From contig NZDE01000010.1 of NCBI GenBank assembly GCA_002690045.1, forward strand, positions 62,001-126,000: 64,000 nucleotides of DNA, read 5' to 3'. The notes under the pieces were generated by a model. It saw only the letters and a list, made by a program, of their open reading frames with translations, had not been told where the DNA came from and made no database searches. This document shows positions 62,345-64,000 of this stretch, piece after piece. The position numbers and the translations under genes are program-made. Every line of letters starts with the position of its first letter. The first letter of the stretch is position 1. This DNA is from Alphaproteobacteria bacterium (GTDB lineage: Bacteria > Pseudomonadota > Alphaproteobacteria > Micavibrionales > Micavibrionaceae).

Positions 62345-62920
62345 TTACTTATCTAGGCCGATATTCTCGCGGAGTAAGCGAATTAAATTCGGCTGCGTTT
62401 TGTCCATATCTTTTAGCAGGGCTGTGCAGCTTTTTTTGTCTGATGCGGTTTTTAGATCTATTAGTTTCTCACCATATTGTGCAGCCGCGTCAAAACTCTT
62501 GAGGTGTTTTTTGACATCTGAGGGTTTGGCGTAGTCTTGCAGGAGTATGAGCTTTTCTAAACGGTCTTCACCAGATTTCACAACAGGGTGAACGGCAAGC
62601 TTCCACTCGGTGAAGCGTTTATCAATATTCTCGCCAAGTTCGCCATGTTTCTCTTTACATTCTTTGACGGCTTTGCCAACGATCGTTTCCACAGATTGAA
62701 CGGAACGAATAATGCCATGCGTATCACGGATGAGGTGATATTTTTTTGCTTGCTCTTCGCTTAAATTGCGTAACAGATCTTCTGCTTCTGCCGCGTAACG
62801 CGTGATGGGCGTGTCTTGTTCAGTGGCTGGTTTATCGCCTTCTGCGTATGCAGTGATGCTAATAGATGCGACAACAAATAAGCTCGCGAGAAAGATGGTT
62901 CTGATGAATCTTGATGTCAT
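62345..62920 (-). CDS. Periplasmic hypothetical protein (191 aa)
   Basis: A protein with a signal peptide (about residues 1-26, ending ITAYAEG). The mature part is helical with two cysteines (VKECKEKHG and KKSCTALLKD), perhaps a disulfide. I do not recognise the family. It starts at ATG 62920, 14 bases after the RNase D-like gene, and is followed four bases later by the glycosyltransferase gene. Confidence 0.65.
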   Translation of the reverse strand: MTSRFIRTIFLASLFVVASISITAYAEGDKPATEQDTPITRYAAEAEDLLRNLSEEQAKKYHLIRDTHGIIRSVQSVETIVGKAVKECKEKHGELGENIDKRFTEWKLAVHPVVKSGEDRLEKLILLQDYAKPSDVKKHLKSFDAAAQYGEKLIDLKTASDKKSCTALLKDMDKTQPNLIRLLRENIGLDK

Positions 62921-62934
62921 GTCAAATGTCCTGA

Positions 62935-63549
62935 TTAATGGGCGAAAATGTCAATGTCATTCCAGCCAATGATGTCCAAATCTGCACGCGTATTGAGGAA
63001 GTTAAAGCATTCTTGTGCTACATCCATGCGGCCTTCGCGCGTAAGAAGTGTATCAAGCTTCTCTTTTAAACGGTGTAGGTAAAACACGTCACTAGCCGCA
63101 TATGATAGCTGATCTTTTGATAATTCGTCGGCGCCCCAATCAGAAGATTGCTGCTGTTTGCTGATGTCAACGCTGATTAGTTCACGGCAAAGCTCTTTAA
63201 GGCCGTGGCGGTCTGTATAGGTACGCACAAGCTTTGATGCAATCTTTGTGCAATAAACGGGCGCTATATCAACGCCGAGGAATAATTTTAGTGCCGCGAC
63301 ATCAAAACGCGCAAAGTGGAATATTTTGACGATATTAGGATCAGACATTAATTTCTTAAGGTTTGGTGCTTCGGTTTGGCCTTTGGCGATTTGTACCAAA
63401 TGCGCGGTGCCATCACCTGCGGATATTTGTACAACACATAGGCGGTCGCGCCCATGAACTTGTAATCCCATAGTTTCGGTATCAACGGCTATGGCATCGG
63501 TAAAAGTTATATTGTCTGGTAAGTCACCTTTATGTAGCGTAATGCTCAT
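62935..63549 (-). CDS. RNase D-like 3'-5' exonuclease (DEDDy)
   Basis: A 204-residue nuclease. Exo I is AVDTETMGLQVHG, Exo II HFARFDVAALKLF, and Exo III YAASDVFYLHRL with the Tyr of the DEDDy subgroup. There is no HRDC domain, unlike E. coli RNase D, so it is the short alphaproteobacterial form. It would trim tRNA or other structured RNA 3' ends. I use ATG 63549 with GGAAG upstream rather than the ATG at 63570. Confidence 0.88.
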   Translation of the reverse strand: MSITLHKGDLPDNITFTDAIAVDTETMGLQVHGRDRLCVVQISAGDGTAHLVQIAKGQTEAPNLKKLMSDPNIVKIFHFARFDVAALKLFLGVDIAPVYCTKIASKLVRTYTDRHGLKELCRELISVDISKQQQSSDWGADELSKDQLSYAASDVFYLHRLKEKLDTLLTREGRMDVAQECFNFLNTRADLDIIGWNDIDIFAH

Positions 63550-63750
63550 AATTATCTTCCTTATATTCATCGATTATTAGACGCATTAGGATAGTGCATG
63601 CGCTATGCGTTTGATGCAAGCAAATATTTTTCAGGTGAATTGTTATTTGTGGGTTTGATTAAAATGCCTGTCCGTGATAAATTTGTTAATTATTTCTGTG
63701 TACTATATTCGTAATGCACAAATTTTTTCCAATATGTTTCGGGGGCTTCA

Positions 63751-64000
63751 ATGAAGTGTTTGATTGTCGATAGTGATAAAGTTTCTTCGGAGTTGATACA
63801 AAGTCGACTATCGGCGGCGGGTGTAAAGGCTTCAATTGAGCCAGGGCGTAATATTGCGATTAAACGGCTAGAAAGCGAGCCGTTTGATTTTATCGTGATT
63901 GACCCTTCTCCTATGCGTGATGCGCGCCCTTTTGTGCGTGAGGCACGCCGTGTTTTGAAAGCGAACCCGTATATGGTGTTAGCGAGCGAAAGCCACACAT
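63751..64000 (+). CDS. Response-regulator receiver protein (CheY-like), 3' end outside the window
   Basis: An open plus-strand frame from ATG 63751 (GGGGG five bases upstream) runs off the right edge, showing 83 residues. KCLIVDSDKVSSELIQSRLS is the start of a receiver domain with its acidic pair, and FIVIDPSPMRDARPFVREAR contains the phospho-accepting Asp region. The conserved Lys side of the fold lies further on. It may connect to the chemoreceptor pathway, but the output is not visible. Confidence 0.8.
   Translation, partial: MKCLIVDSDKVSSELIQSRLSAAGVKASIEPGRNIAIKRLESEPFDFIVIDPSPMRDARPFVREARRVLKANPYMVLASESHT

Noticed and set aside
63690-63998. Minus-strand frame at the right edge
   Set aside because: It overlaps the response-regulator frame, which has a clear receiver-domain sequence and an RBS.
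1-64000. CRISPR arrays, insertion sequences or tRNA genes
   Set aside because: I scanned the intergenic regions and saw no regularly spaced repeats, transposase genes or tRNA T-arm/CCA patterns apart from tmRNA. Faint examples could be missed without a program.

Overview
The window reads as one contiguous stretch of a moderately AT-rich bacterial chromosome, almost certainly from an alphaproteobacterium. The strongest lineage marker is a two-piece (circularly permuted) ssrA/tmRNA gene at about 31.56-31.93 kb, with the acceptor half encoded before the coding half. The ELM1-family protein, a DUF2794-like protein, the adrenodoxin-type ferredoxin and the mutM / rpsT / dnaA order fit the same group. 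DotA/TraY-like type IVB secretion proteins together with a low GC content suggest a Micavibrio-like or other predatory or host-associated lineage, but that placement is tentative.

Layout. 0-3.7 kb: two tandem DotA/TraY-like membrane proteins on the minus strand; the second runs off the left edge. 4-11.2 kb: an ELM1-family protein, EttA, then a Ter-type stress module (TerA-like protein, Ca2+/Na+ antiporter, TerD-like protein), a YceI periplasmic protein and an unknown gene. 11.3-17.1 kb: BipA, a secreted Gly/Asp/Phe-rich low-complexity protein, an unknown gene, a ferredoxin and a membrane protein. 17.1-22.8 kb: an rRNA m5C methyltransferase followed by a compact polysaccharide cluster (O-antigen ligase/polymerase-like protein, two glycosyltransferases, a chain-length regulator). 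22.8-30.7 kb: a SIMPL protein and the replication/repair block mutM, rpsT, dnaA, dnaN, recF, with two unrelated genes between dnaA and dnaN. 31-41 kb: ssrA, then an accessory-looking stretch of membrane proteins, a possible 2H phosphoesterase, a Nudix hydrolase, an I78-like inhibitor, a SpoU methyltransferase, an aminotransferase, a GDYXXLXY/DUF2157 pair and MscS. 41.2-53.3 kb: housekeeping genes on the minus strand (der, bamB, yfgM-like, fabF, acpP, rplI-rpsR-rpsF, fabD) with several unknown genes between them. 53.5-57.1 kb: four tandem paralogues of a P-loop-like family. 57.1-64 kb: a D,D-carboxypeptidase, a split Aer-like PAS protein plus soluble chemoreceptor, fabG, cdd, a glycosyltransferase, an RNase D-like exonuclease and the start of a response regulator.

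How it fits together. Most of the window is envelope and information-processing housekeeping: outer-membrane assembly (BamB, YfgM-like), surface glycan synthesis, fatty-acid synthesis (fabD, acpP, fabF, fabG), ribosomal proteins and tmRNA-based ribosome rescue. Lineage-specific genes are inserted between these blocks.

The best candidate for an undescribed system is the four-gene array at 53482-57097. All four proteins carry GxxxxGKK in place of a normal Walker A motif. Their overall motif order resembles the tRNA-modification ATPase TsaE, but each of the TsaE ATPase motifs appears altered. The array lies between fabD and fabG, which are usually close together in this group. Other items worth following up are the tandem DotA-like genes, a 22-codon tmRNA tag, and a calcium antiporter embedded between two Ter-domain genes.
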